In this document: positions 5,511 to 5,511 of the stretch, one piece after another
How positions within the stretch are numbered: the first letter of the stretch is position 1
Layout of the letters: the number at the start of each line of letters is the position of its first letter
From: Dehalococcoidales bacterium
GTDB lineage: Bacteria; Chloroflexota; Dehalococcoidia; Dehalococcoidales; Fen-1064
Length of the DNA stretch: 5,511 nt
NCBI GenBank assembly: GCA_016929875.1
Contig: JAFGHZ010000055.1
Span: forward strand, 1 to 5,511
Direction: 5' to 3'
The notes under the pieces: generated by a model
Seen by the model: only the letters and a program-made list of their open reading frames with translations
The model's database searches: none
What the model was told of the DNA's origin: nothing
Translations under genes and position numbers: made by a program

Positions 5511-5511
5511 A

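Overview
The window is a bacterial chromosomal segment of moderate G+C. It carries five genes or gene parts supported by family-level motifs, plus one unrecognised partial gene. Two MmgE/PrpD-family genes, a small cupin and an NTF2/SnoaL-like protein suggest an organism with broad organic- or CoA-acid metabolism, possibly an anaerobe or an uncultured environmental lineage. Taxonomy cannot be fixed from the sequence alone. No rRNA, complete tRNA, CRISPR array or recognisable transposase is present.

Left part (1-2961): the 3' end of an MmgE/PrpD gene runs rightward to 742 and is followed by a good intrinsic terminator (851-890). A second, complete MmgE/PrpD gene (2316-916, minus) converges on it. 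Upstream of that gene on the same strand is a small cupin gene (2961-2509, minus) with a strong ribosome binding site. The cupin and the second MmgE/PrpD gene are probably co-transcribed. They lie in the same reading frame, separated by tandem stops (TAG TGA) and then a stretch with no stop codon.

Middle (2962-3811): a 358-bp divergent intergenic region holds a candidate promoter for the cupin operon and a perfect odd palindrome that could be an operator. It is followed by a rightward NTF2/SnoaL-like gene (3320-3811). One regulator could control both directions, but no regulator gene is in the window.

Right part (3812-5511): this reads as an accessory patch. It contains a tRNA-3'-end-like fragment on the minus strand, a repeated 12-mer built on the same T-loop sequence, and an orphan Imm5-like immunity gene (4258-4782) bracketed by a perfect 30-bp direct repeat (4134-4163 and 4843-4872). 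The window closes with the C-terminal part of an unrecognised beta-rich protein on the minus strand, whose start lies beyond the window. The repeat-bracketed immunity gene next to tRNA-like debris is the most unusual structure here and may be a small mobile cassette or an island edge.
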